Source: an uncultured Pseudomonadota bacterium (lineage in GTDB: Bacteria > Pseudomonadota > Gammaproteobacteria > Steroidobacterales > Steroidobacteraceae). Taken from it: a stretch of 39,124 bases of DNA. The position numbers and the translations under genes were made by a program. How positions within the stretch are numbered: position 1 is the first letter of the stretch; every line of letters begins with the position of its first letter. The stretch is taken from positions 1 to 39,124 of the forward strand of contig CAIOHZ010000081.1 of assembly GCA_903858165.1 (NCBI GenBank), read 5' to 3'. The notes beneath the pieces are model-generated. The model saw nothing but the letters and a program-made list of their open reading frames with translations. It searched no databases and was not told the DNA's origin. Of this stretch, positions 32,670 through 39,124 are shown in pieces.

Positions 32670-35225
32670 TCAGGTTCCCGGCAGGAAAGCGGCTAGGGCC
32701 AAGCGCAACTCGTCCATGGTTTGGAAGCGGCGGGTTTTATCCACTGCCATCGCCTGCATCACCAGATCCGAGAGCCCTGCGGGCAGATCGCGATTGATTT
32801 CGCCGGGCACTGTCGCCTTACCTTGCACATGCTGGTACATGACGGACATGTGGTCGCCGCGGCTGTATGGCGGAATGCCGGTAAGCATTTCGTAAAGGAT
32901 GACGCCAAGTGAATACACGTCCGAACGTGGGTCAACTTTTTTGCCGAGAATTTGTTCCGGCGCCATGTACTTCGGCGAACCGATGACATAGCCGGTTTTG
33001 GTGAGAGCGGTGTCCGTATCACGTTGCGCGGCGGCAACGCCGAAGTCCACAATCTTAAGCAAGTCCTCATCGTTGATGAGGACGTTAGCGGGCTTGAGAT
33101 CGCGGTGGATGATACCCACTTGGTGCGCCACAGCCATGCCGCTGGCAATGTCGATGCCGAACTGCAAGGCGCGGTGCAGCGCCAGTGGCTTGTCCTCGCG
33201 CAGTTCCATAGACAACGTGTGGCTGGGGAAGTACTCCATCGAGATGGCATACAGCCCTTGCAAGGCGATGAAGTCGTAGATGCGAATGACGTTGCGGTGC
33301 GTGATCTTGCGCGAGTAGCGCAGTTCGTGGACGAAGCGCTTGAGTACTTCCTCGTCCTGCGCGACGTTGGCATTCAGGAACTTCAAGATGAGTCGTTCGT
33401 CGACCACCGTATCTTCCATCAGCAGCACGGTACCGAAGGCGCCCTTGCCGATCTTCTCGAGGTACTTGTAGCGTCCTTCGATGATCTCGCCCGGCTGCAG
33501 TTCGCTAATGTCGAGGCGCGGCGTGCCGGCTGCAATGGGCGGGTTCTGGTTGAGCCCGCCACCCGCGCCACCTTGGGTACCACCCACCGTGCCGGCCGAG
33601 GTACCGGCGAGGGTGCCGACCGCGGTGGCAGATAGACGCCCGACGCCTGTGGCGGTCAGTTGCCCGATACCGGTGGCCGCCAGTACTTGGCTCGGACTGC
33701 CGGGCAGATGGACTTGTCCGGTGGTTTCGTCCAGCAGGGTGTGAGCCGGTTCTTGCAGCAGGCGTGCATGCTGTGCCGCCATGACCATGCTCGGTGAGAA
33801 GCGTGCTTCGATCGCCTCGATGGCGCTGAGAGCGGCGTTATGCAAAGCAACATCGCTGGTTTCCACCGCCAGCTGTCGGATAGTTTGTCGAACGGTTTCG
33901 GCGTTGCTGTCGTCGACGAGCCTTACTGCTGCGGTGACTGCTTCCGCGCGCACGGAAGGCTCTGCGTGCAGGAATTGCTCGACGACCGCTTGCAGGGCCT
34001 GAGGGTCGCCGAGCTTGCCGAGGGCGCGCAGCGCAGTGGGAATGCTGCGAGGCTCGCCGCGAAGCATTTCCAGCAGGCGCGGCACGGCCTTGCGGTTACC
34101 AATCTCCCCCAGTGCGTCCACCGCGCGTTCGCTGACCCACCAGTCGCTGTCGTTCGTCGCCTCGATGAGGCTGTCGACCGCGCGGGTGTCTTTGGTCTGG
34201 TTCAGAATTTCGATAGCGGCACGGCGTACATCACCGTCCTGGTCGCGCACCAATTGGAGAACCGCCTGCAGCACGCGCGGCCCACCAATCTTGGCGAGTG
34301 CGTCAGCGGCCCGTGAGCGTACCCACCAGTCCGCATCCTTGATGGCATCGAGCAGGAACTTCACGGAAGCGGCGTCACCGACTTCGTTCAGTACCTCCAC
34401 GGCGGCACGCCGGGCATACTCGTTCTCGTCTTTCAGCACTTCCACGAGGTAGGGGACGACGCCCGGATCGTGGGCGCGGATGAGGACTTCCACCGCACGG
34501 TTCTGTACCTCCATGTCCGAGTCGCGAAGGAGCCGGGCGATGATCGCCACGTCGACCGGACCGGTCATTTGTGCGATGGCGTTCAGGGCTGCGCCGCGGA
34601 TGAGGCGGTTCGTGTCCCGCAACTGCGTTTGCAGCGCGGTGCGGACGAGGGGGTCATCGAAGCGCGCGACCAACTGAATGATGTTGAGCCGCGCGACGGG
34701 ATCTTTACCATCGATGCGTGCCAGCAAATCGGGCAGCGCCGAGACGTCCATGATCTCGCCGATGATGCGGAACAAGGCGCTACGGTTCGTTGCTTCCTGT
34801 TGATAGGCCGCCTGCAACAGGTCGCGTACGGTAAGCCGGGCGCGATGGGCGTTGATGATTTCCATCACTTGCGTGCGGGGCAGCTCGGGCGATTGGAGCA
34901 GGCCGAGGAGGTTCGCCGGCGGAACGTTTCTGGCACCAGCCAGTGCCCAGGCCACTCCGGCCACCACGCGGGGGTTGGGGTCGCATAGACCCTTGAGGAA
35001 TTCAGGAAAGCTGCGGGCGTCTGCCAGCTGGGCCAGTACGTCCACGAACGCGAGGGTGGCTTTCTTCTCGCTCCGTGCGAGTTCGGCGATGACCAAGGGC
35101 ACCACGGACGACCCCAAAGCGGTCAATTTGGATAGCGCAACGCGAACTTCCGGACGCCCCGGATCGCTCGCTTCGCGAACGGTTGTCAGCAACCGGTCCG
35201 CACGCATAGAAGTGAAAAGCCCCAT
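32670..35225 (-). CDS. HEAT-repeat protein with C-terminal Hanks-type Ser/Thr kinase
   Basis: About 851 residues. Residues ~15-480 are around a dozen HEAT/PBS-lyase-like repeats, seen as recurring segments such as DADWWVRSRAADALAKIG and DSDWWVSERAVDALGEIG. A Gly/Thr/Ala linker with an octapeptide repeat (about 514-553) follows, then a complete kinase domain (about 585-851): IGKGAFG loop, ATP lysine in LILKFLN (about 615), HRDLKPANVL (about 707-716), DFGVA (about 727-731) and SPKYMAPEQ. No transmembrane helix or sensor domain is seen, so it is cytoplasmic. The start could be the ATG at 35225 (chosen), 35234 or 35207; none has a strong ribosome-binding site. The neighbouring PilU- and PilT-like ATPases are candidate substrates or partners (inference). 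Confidence 0.88.
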   Translation of the reverse strand: MGLFTSMRADRLLTTVREASDPGRPEVRVALSKLTALGSSVVPLVIAELARSEKKATLAFVDVLAQLADARSFPEFLKGLCDPNPRVVAGVAWALAGARNVPPANLLGLLQSPELPRTQVMEIINAHRARLTVRDLLQAAYQQEATNRSALFRIIGEIMDVSALPDLLARIDGKDPVARLNIIQLVARFDDPLVRTALQTQLRDTNRLIRGAALNAIAQMTGPVDVAIIARLLRDSDMEVQNRAVEVLIRAHDPGVVPYLVEVLKDENEYARRAAVEVLNEVGDAASVKFLLDAIKDADWWVRSRAADALAKIGGPRVLQAVLQLVRDQDGDVRRAAIEILNQTKDTRAVDSLIEATNDSDWWVSERAVDALGEIGNRKAVPRLLEMLRGEPRSIPTALRALGKLGDPQALQAVVEQFLHAEPSVRAEAVTAAVRLVDDSNAETVRQTIRQLAVETSDVALHNAALSAIEAIEARFSPSMVMAAQHARLLQEPAHTLLDETTGQVHLPGSPSQVLAATGIGQLTATGVGRLSATAVGTLAGTSAGTVGGTQGGAGGGLNQNPPIAAGTPRLDISELQPGEIIEGRYKYLEKIGKGAFGTVLLMEDTVVDERLILKFLNANVAQDEEVLKRFVHELRYSRKITHRNVIRIYDFIALQGLYAISMEYFPSHTLSMELREDKPLALHRALQFGIDIASGMAVAHQVGIIHRDLKPANVLINDEDLLKIVDFGVAAAQRDTDTALTKTGYVIGSPKYMAPEQILGKKVDPRSDVYSLGVILYEMLTGIPPYSRGDHMSVMYQHVQGKATVPGEINRDLPAGLSDLVMQAMAVDKTRRFQTMDELRLALAAFLPGT
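33567..33686 (-). repeat. 24-bp coding repeat (octapeptide) in the kinase linker
   Basis: Five consecutive 24-base units encode octapeptides of the pattern x-L-x-A-T-G-V-G: VLAATGIG, QLTATGVG, RLSATAVG, TLAGTSAG and TVGGTQGG, degrading toward the C-terminal side. They join the HEAT array to the kinase domain. Each unit has a threonine at position 5, so they may be phosphorylation sites. Confidence 0.85.
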
Positions 35226-35415
35226 CCTCGTCATTATGCCACAGCGTGTAGCCGTCAACCCTCGTCGAATCAGTAGGTTGGGTCGCGGAATCCGGTATCA
35301 TGTCGCGCTGCGGGAAGGGGTCTCGGCAGGGGCTGTCGTCGCCAAGTTTTCCGCGCCGTTATCCGGATTTTCCGGCCCCGTTTTCTCCTGTCCCGCCACG
35401 AGCACCACCCCCACC

Positions 35416-36528
35416 ATGTTTGCTGCCAATTCTCCGGAAGCCCGCGCCGCTCTGAACAGCGAGTTGAGCGACCGTGCCGCTGCCTGCCTCGATCCGGTGG
35501 TAGGGGTTCCGTTGGGTGCCTTGGGTGCGGTCCGCGTTGCGCCTGCCGGTGCAGGTTGGCGGGTGGCGGTGCAACTGCCATTCCCGGTGGGCGGTCCTGC
35601 CGGCGGCCATGCGGCTGCTTTGTTGCCGGTAGTGGCTGCAGCGCTGGGGGTTGAGCCCACGGCGATTACCTTGGAATTGTCAGCCCATATTCCCACCGGC
35701 GCCGTACAAGGCCAACTATCGCCGCTGCCTGGCATCCGCAACGTCATCGCGGTGGCTTCGGGGAAGGGCGGGGTTGGCAAGAGCACGGTCGCCGTCAATC
35801 TCGCGCTCGCGCTGGCTGCCCAAGGCGCGCGGGTTGGCTTGCTGGATGCGGATATCTACGGGCCAAGCGTGCCGTTGCTGCTGGGCTTGCAAGGTGAACG
35901 TCCACTTTCCCGTGACGGCAAGTCCTTTGACCCGTTGCGCGCACATGGCATCGAAGCGATCTCGATAGGGTTCCTGATAGACGCCGAACAGCCCATGGTG
36001 TGGCGTGGTCCTATGGTGACGCAGGCGCTCACGCAGTTGCTCAGTGACACGCGTTGGGCAGAGCTGGATTATCTGCTGGTGGACATGCCGCCGGGCACAG
36101 GTGACATTCAGCTGACCTTGGCCCAGCGAGTGCCCGTCAGTGGCGCCATCATCGTCACTACGCCGCAGGACATTGCACTCCTCGATGCCCGCAAGGGCTT
36201 GAAGATGTTCGAGAAAGTGCAGGTGCCCGTGCTCGGTATCGTCGAGAACATGGCGGTGCACACGTGCAGCCAGTGCGGCCATGCCGAGGCGGTGTTTGGC
36301 GAGGGTGGTGGGGAACGCATGGCGGCCGACTATCACGTGCCTTTACTGGGGCGCCTCCCGTTGCATCGGCGCATTCGCGAGGATGCGGATGCGGGTTGCC
36401 CGACGGTCGCCGCTGACCCGGAAGGGCCGGTGGCCGTGCTTTACCATGCTGCCGCGCGGCGTGCGGTAGCGGAACTGGCCCTGCGCACGGCTCCGGCCGG
36501 TCCGGTCATTACCGCCGACGACACCTGA
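35416..36528 (+). CDS. apbC: Mrp/ApbC-family iron-sulfur carrier ATPase
   Basis: A 370-residue P-loop protein of the Mrp/NBP35 family, which holds a [4Fe-4S] cluster at a dimer interface and delivers it to apo-proteins. It has the deviant Walker A GKGGVGKST (116-124), LLDADIYGPSVP, DMPPGTGDIQLTLAQ, and the cluster-binding CxxC in HTCSQCGHAE (about 281-284). The N-terminal ~95 residues are a MIP18-like domain. The ATG at 35416 is the natural start, though no strong ribosome-binding site precedes it; the frame is open much further upstream but overlaps the divergent kinase gene. It is followed by dcd on the same strand after 52 bases. Confidence 0.94.
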   Translation: MFAANSPEARAALNSELSDRAAACLDPVVGVPLGALGAVRVAPAGAGWRVAVQLPFPVGGPAGGHAAALLPVVAAALGVEPTAITLELSAHIPTGAVQGQLSPLPGIRNVIAVASGKGGVGKSTVAVNLALALAAQGARVGLLDADIYGPSVPLLLGLQGERPLSRDGKSFDPLRAHGIEAISIGFLIDAEQPMVWRGPMVTQALTQLLSDTRWAELDYLLVDMPPGTGDIQLTLAQRVPVSGAIIVTTPQDIALLDARKGLKMFEKVQVPVLGIVENMAVHTCSQCGHAEAVFGEGGGERMAADYHVPLLGRLPLHRRIREDADAGCPTVAADPEGPVAVLYHAAARRAVAELALRTAPAGPVITADDT

Positions 36529-36580
36529 AAAAGCAGCGCTGCGCCGGCAAGGGGCTGGCGGCGGCACGAGGGAGTGAGCG

Positions 36581-37147
36581 ATGAGCATTAAGGCAGACCA
36601 CTGGATTCGGCGTATGGCCGAGCAGCAAGGCATGATCGAGCCGTTTGAGCCTGGGCAAGTGCGCAGTGTCAACGGCCAGAAGATTGTGTCGTATGGCACT
36701 TCCAGCTATGGCTACGACGTGCGTTGCTCGCGCGAGTTCAAGATCTTCACGAACATCAACAGCACCATCGTCGACCCGAAGTCCTTCGACCCGCAGAGCT
36801 TCGTCGATGTGGAGGCGGATGTTTGTATCATTCCGCCCAATAGCTTTGCGCTGGCGCGCACGGTGGAGTATTTCCGCATTCCACGCAGTGTGCTCACGGT
36901 TTGTCTTGGCAAGAGCACTTACGCGCGCTGCGGAATCATCGTGAATGTCACGCCGCTCGAGCCGGAGTGGGAAGGCCACGTGACACTCGAGTTCTCGAAC
37001 ACCACGCCGTTGCCGGCAAAAATCTATGCCAACGAAGGTGTGGCACAGATGCTGTTCTTCGAGAGCGATGAAGTCTGTGGCACCAGTTACGCGGACCGCG
37101 GTGGCAAGTACCAAGGCCAGATTGGCGTTACGTTACCCAAGACCTGA
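36581..37147 (+). CDS. dcd: dCTP deaminase
   Basis: A 188-residue trimeric enzyme that deaminates dCTP to dUTP for dTTP synthesis. [30 protein letters not shown] and [20 protein letters not shown] (containing the catalytic glutamate of the family) match E. coli Dcd (193 residues). AGGGAGTGAGCG precedes the ATG. It follows apbC on the same strand, an arrangement I recall from xanthomonad-type genomes. It converges on the DUF3108 gene with a 25-base gap. Confidence 0.97.
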   Translation: MSIKADHWIRRMAEQQGMIEPFEPGQVRSVNGQKIVSYGTSSYGYDVRCSREFKIFTNINSTIVDPKSFDPQSFVDVEADVCIIPPNSFALARTVEYFRIPRSVLTVCLGKSTYARCGIIVNVTPLEPEWEGHVTLEFSNTTPLPAKIYANEGVAQMLFFESDEVCGTSYADRGGKYQGQIGVTLPKT

Positions 37148-37163
37148 ACCGGTTGGCGGTGTC

Positions 37164-37190
37164 TGGCAACTGCTAAGGCAGCAGTTGCCA
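37164..37190. terminator. Convergent-gene hairpin overlapping the end of the DUF3108 gene
   Basis: TGGCAACTGCT (37164-37174) and AGCAGTTGCCA (37180-37190) form a perfect 11-bp stem with a 5-base loop, placed between the convergent dcd and DUF3108 stop regions and including the last codons of the latter. Neither strand has a clear U-rich tail, so it may stabilise 3' ends or act as a weak bidirectional terminator. Confidence 0.5.
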
Positions 37191-38075
37191 AGACAGAACG
37201 CTGAACGACATCAGTGGCTTGTTGCCGGCTACTTGCTCGGCTTTCACCGCCACATAGCCGAAGGCCGGCGCATACCACGTGCGCGTTACGCGGTTTGAAC
37301 CCGGGCGGCGCGAACTCCATACCAATGCATCTACCGGGCCTAGCGCCGTCTGCAAGCGTTCGCGTCCTTCGAAGGCGTAGTCGTAGTCCTTCGCTGTGGC
37401 CTTTTCCACCATCACCAGTCGCTGCGGTGCGCGGCCCTGCTGCAATAGCCACCGAACTTGTAACCCGACCGTCAAGGCGTCTTGCATACCCGGCACCAGC
37501 GGTAAATCAACGCTTTGGTTCTCGGCCACGCCAGTCACTCGGTTGCGGGCCCAGTCGAACGTTAGTCGGACATCTCGTGCGGTGGACTTGCCGCCATCGT
37601 CCAAGCTGTATTCATGCGGTCGCAGGCCATCGCCAGCGATGCTGAAGGTGGTGCGTTGGGCGATGACGCCTGGCAGAAACAGCGCGGCAAGGCCCTGGGG
37701 TGTGGACCGGTTGGTGAAGCGATACCGCGGTTCGCCCTCGCCGGCTAGGGACTCGAGGCGAATCTCGCTGGTTCCGGCATCGATGCCGCGATATCGCACA
37801 GCATAGCGAGCTGTGTGGGGTGTAAAGGTTTTGCCGTTGGTGACAGGCAAGGTGGCGTTCGGCGTTGCCGTGGCTGCGGTCGAGGCGGCGGGTGGTGGCT
37901 GCGCTGCGGTGGCACTCGACGAGATGCCAAGGAATGCTAACCCGCAGAGGGACGCCCCCAGAATAGAGACCGGTAGGTTGGAGCTTCCTAACGCATACAG
38001 GCGCGCGAGTAGCGTGTGACGGCAAGATTGCCTGTGCGGTTTGGAGCGCAGCGGGTTTGGAGCGGGCAAGGTCAT
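37173..38075 (-). CDS. DUF3108 exported protein
   Basis: A 300-residue protein with a long basic N-region, a hydrophobic stretch (about 36-50) and a likely signal cleavage near SSATAAQ (about 58), so it is probably periplasmic. A low-complexity Pro/Ala/Thr stretch follows. The mature part has DUF3108 features: ARYAVRYRGIDAGTSEIRL, RFTNRSTPQGLAALFLPG, FDWARNRVTGV and a C-terminal TWYAPAFGYVAVKAEQV. GGAGGACGTTC before the ATG supports the start despite the long N-region. It lies downstream of purM-purN on the same strand with a 38-base gap. Function is unknown; the predicted fold is all-beta. Confidence 0.88.
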   Translation of the reverse strand: MTLPAPNPLRSKPHRQSCRHTLLARLYALGSSNLPVSILGASLCGLAFLGISSSATAAQPPPAASTAATATPNATLPVTNGKTFTPHTARYAVRYRGIDAGTSEIRLESLAGEGEPRYRFTNRSTPQGLAALFLPGVIAQRTTFSIAGDGLRPHEYSLDDGGKSTARDVRLTFDWARNRVTGVAENQSVDLPLVPGMQDALTVGLQVRWLLQQGRAPQRLVMVEKATAKDYDYAFEGRERLQTALGPVDALVWSSRRPGSNRVTRTWYAPAFGYVAVKAEQVAGNKPLMSFSVLSWQLLP

Positions 38076-38113
38076 GAACGTCCTCCCGATAGCCTGCGTT
38101 CGGGCACCGGTTT

Positions 38114-38788
38114 TCAGGGTGCCGCGACCACCAGCGGTTCTTGTAGTGGTGCGCCGTCGAAACGCGGGTGGCTGTCGTGCCAGGCTAGCCGCCCTTGTGC
38201 CGCCCAGCGCGCCACCGTCGGGTAGAGTTTGCGTTCTGCCGCCTGAACGCGCGCTGAAAGGCTATCCACGGAATCTCCGGCCACTACGGGTACGCTCACT
38301 TGGGCAATGCGCGGGCCGCCATCCAGTTCGGCGGTGACGAAATGTACCGTACTGCCGTGTTCGGTGCAGCCATCGGCCAGAGCGCGTTCGTAGGTGTGCA
38401 GGCCCGGGTAAAGCGGCAGCAGCGAGGGGTGGATGTTCAGCAGGCGGCCGGCGAAGCGCTCGCAGAAGGTGGGCGTAAGTAGGCGCATGTAGCCGGCCAA
38501 CAAAATCCAGTCGGGTGCGCTGGCCGCGATAAGGTCGCCGAAAGCGTTGTCGAAAGCTTCGCGCGAGCCGAAGCTGCGGGGCGACAAAGCCTGTGCGGGC
38601 AGTGCGCGCTCACGCGCAATCTCGAGGCCGTAGGCGTCTACCTTGTCGGAGAACACGCCGCAAAGAGTAGCGGGTACTTCGCCGGCCAGCACGGCGTCGT
38701 GCAGGGCGCGAAACGTGCTGCCGCGCCCCGACAGCACCACGGCCAAGCGTGGCAGGGCAGGAGTTGCGGCTTCAGGCGTAACGGACAC
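38114..38788 (-). CDS. purN: Phosphoribosylglycinamide formyltransferase (GAR transformylase 1)
   Basis: A 224-residue enzyme that formylates GAR using 10-formyl-tetrahydrofolate in purine synthesis. SGRGSTFRAL (about 20-29), GYMRLLTPTFCERF, NIHPSLLPLYPG (catalytic Asn and His) and TAELDGGP (catalytic Asp) match E. coli PurN (212 residues). The GTG at 38788 is chosen because GGAGACGAAG precedes it and the protein length then fits; it overlaps the end of purM by 17 bases, indicating coupling. Confidence 0.95.
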   Translation of the reverse strand: MSVTPEAATPALPRLAVVLSGRGSTFRALHDAVLAGEVPATLCGVFSDKVDAYGLEIARERALPAQALSPRSFGSREAFDNAFGDLIAASAPDWILLAGYMRLLTPTFCERFAGRLLNIHPSLLPLYPGLHTYERALADGCTEHGSTVHFVTAELDGGPRIAQVSVPVVAGDSVDSLSARVQAAERKLYPTVARWAAQGRLAWHDSHPRFDGAPLQEPLVVAAP

Positions 38789-39124
38789 CTTCGTCTCCAG
38801 CGCGGACCTCGCCGAGCAGTCGAGGGGCTTCGCCCAATTCGCGGAGGCGAGCCATGACGGCGTCGGCATCAGCCGGGGCTACGTGCACCGTCATGCCGAT
38901 ACCGCAGTTGAAGGTGCGGTACATCTCCGCGTCGTCCACACCCGCTGCCTGCTGCAGCCAACGGAACACGGGCGGCAGTTCCAGTGCGCGCTTTTCTAGC
39001 ACGATGCCGAGACCCTCCGGAATGACACGCGGCAGGTTGTCGGTGATGCCACCACCGGTGACGTGCGCCAAGCCATGCACCTCGAACTCCTTGAGGAGTT
39101 GCAGCAAGGGCTTCACGTAGATGC
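38772..39124 (-). CDS. purM: Phosphoribosylformylglycinamidine cyclo-ligase (partial, N-terminus beyond right edge)
   Basis: The C-terminal ~116 residues of AIR synthetase, the ATP-dependent enzyme acting after PurL in purine synthesis. HVTGGGITDNLPRVIPEG, LPPVFRWLQQAAGV and MYRTFNCGIGMTVHV are highly conserved in the second half of PurM. The frame is open to the right edge. Its stop lies within the start of purN. PurM has about 345 residues, so roughly two thirds of the gene is outside the window. Confidence 0.96.
   Translation of the reverse strand, partial: IYVKPLLQLLKEFEVHGLAHVTGGGITDNLPRVIPEGLGIVLEKRALELPPVFRWLQQAAGVDDAEMYRTFNCGIGMTVHVAPADADAVMARLRELGEAPRLLGEVRAGDEGVRYA

Noticed and set aside
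35233-35258. TTGACG and CATAAT upstream of the kinase gene as a promoter
   Set aside because: The hexamers are only 14 bases apart, too close for a normal sigma70 promoter, and the start would lie on top of the candidate ATG codons.
34852-35415. Long upstream extension of the apbC frame
   Set aside because: It lies antisense to the kinase gene and has no homology; the ATG at 35416 begins the recognisable Mrp N-terminal domain.

Overview
The window is about 39 kb of GC-rich, gene-dense bacterial chromosome. No tRNA, rRNA, insertion sequence, integrase or CRISPR array was seen, and no gene-free stretch exceeds 300 bases; the longest gaps are about 120-180 bases. The gene content fits a gammaproteobacterium: an AceE-type homodimeric pyruvate dehydrogenase, monothiol glutaredoxin, RNase T, the nth/rnfB/metG cluster, ApbC/Mrp with Dcd, and DUF3108-PurN-PurM. 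Placement near Lysobacterales/Xanthomonadales or Nevskiales/Steroidobacterales is inferred from remembered gene order, not shown by a search.

Region 1 (1-2979, minus) holds a cytochrome P450 translationally coupled to a fatty-acyl-AMP-ligase-like protein that runs off the left edge, probably the end of a specialised lipid or natural-product locus. Region 2 (3055-5878, plus) is a promoter followed by an envelope-glycosylation operon: a GT2 dolichol-phosphate-mannose-synthase-like enzyme, a small LABN membrane protein and an ArnT/PMT-like GT39 transferase. Region 3 (5999-10240, plus) is a four-gene run with every junction overlapping: a DUF1611-like P-loop protein, an ABC-exporter membrane domain with no ATPase, an alpha/beta hydrolase and an OprP/OprO-like porin. 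Region 4 (10293-13114) is a GAF-PAS-PAS-GGDEF-EAL cyclic-di-GMP protein whose leader can fold into a long hairpin that includes its Shine-Dalgarno sequence and candidate start codons.

Region 5 (13202-17992) is mostly housekeeping: a PuuD-N-like membrane protein (minus), DUF1289 and GrxD (plus), then a coupled minus operon of M17 aminopeptidase, PyrC and RNase T. Region 6 (18060-25933, plus) is the pyruvate dehydrogenase operon aceE-aceF-lpd, with a perfect 17-bp dyad at the expected transcription start, followed by a DEAD-box helicase with a long Phe/Gly/Arg repeat tail. Region 7 (25956-35225, minus) carries a HEAT-repeat Ser/Thr kinase, PilU-like and PilT-like ATPases and a ChrR-type cupin, then metG, an RnfB-like ferredoxin, nth and DUF1841. 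Region 8 (35416-39124) has mrp and dcd on plus and purM (partial), purN and a DUF3108 protein on minus.

The most unusual parts are the HEAT-kinase/PilU/PilT/cupin cluster, the structured leader of the c-di-GMP gene, the ATPase-less ABC membrane protein in a four-gene overlapping operon, and the P450/acyl-AMP-ligase pair cut by the left edge.
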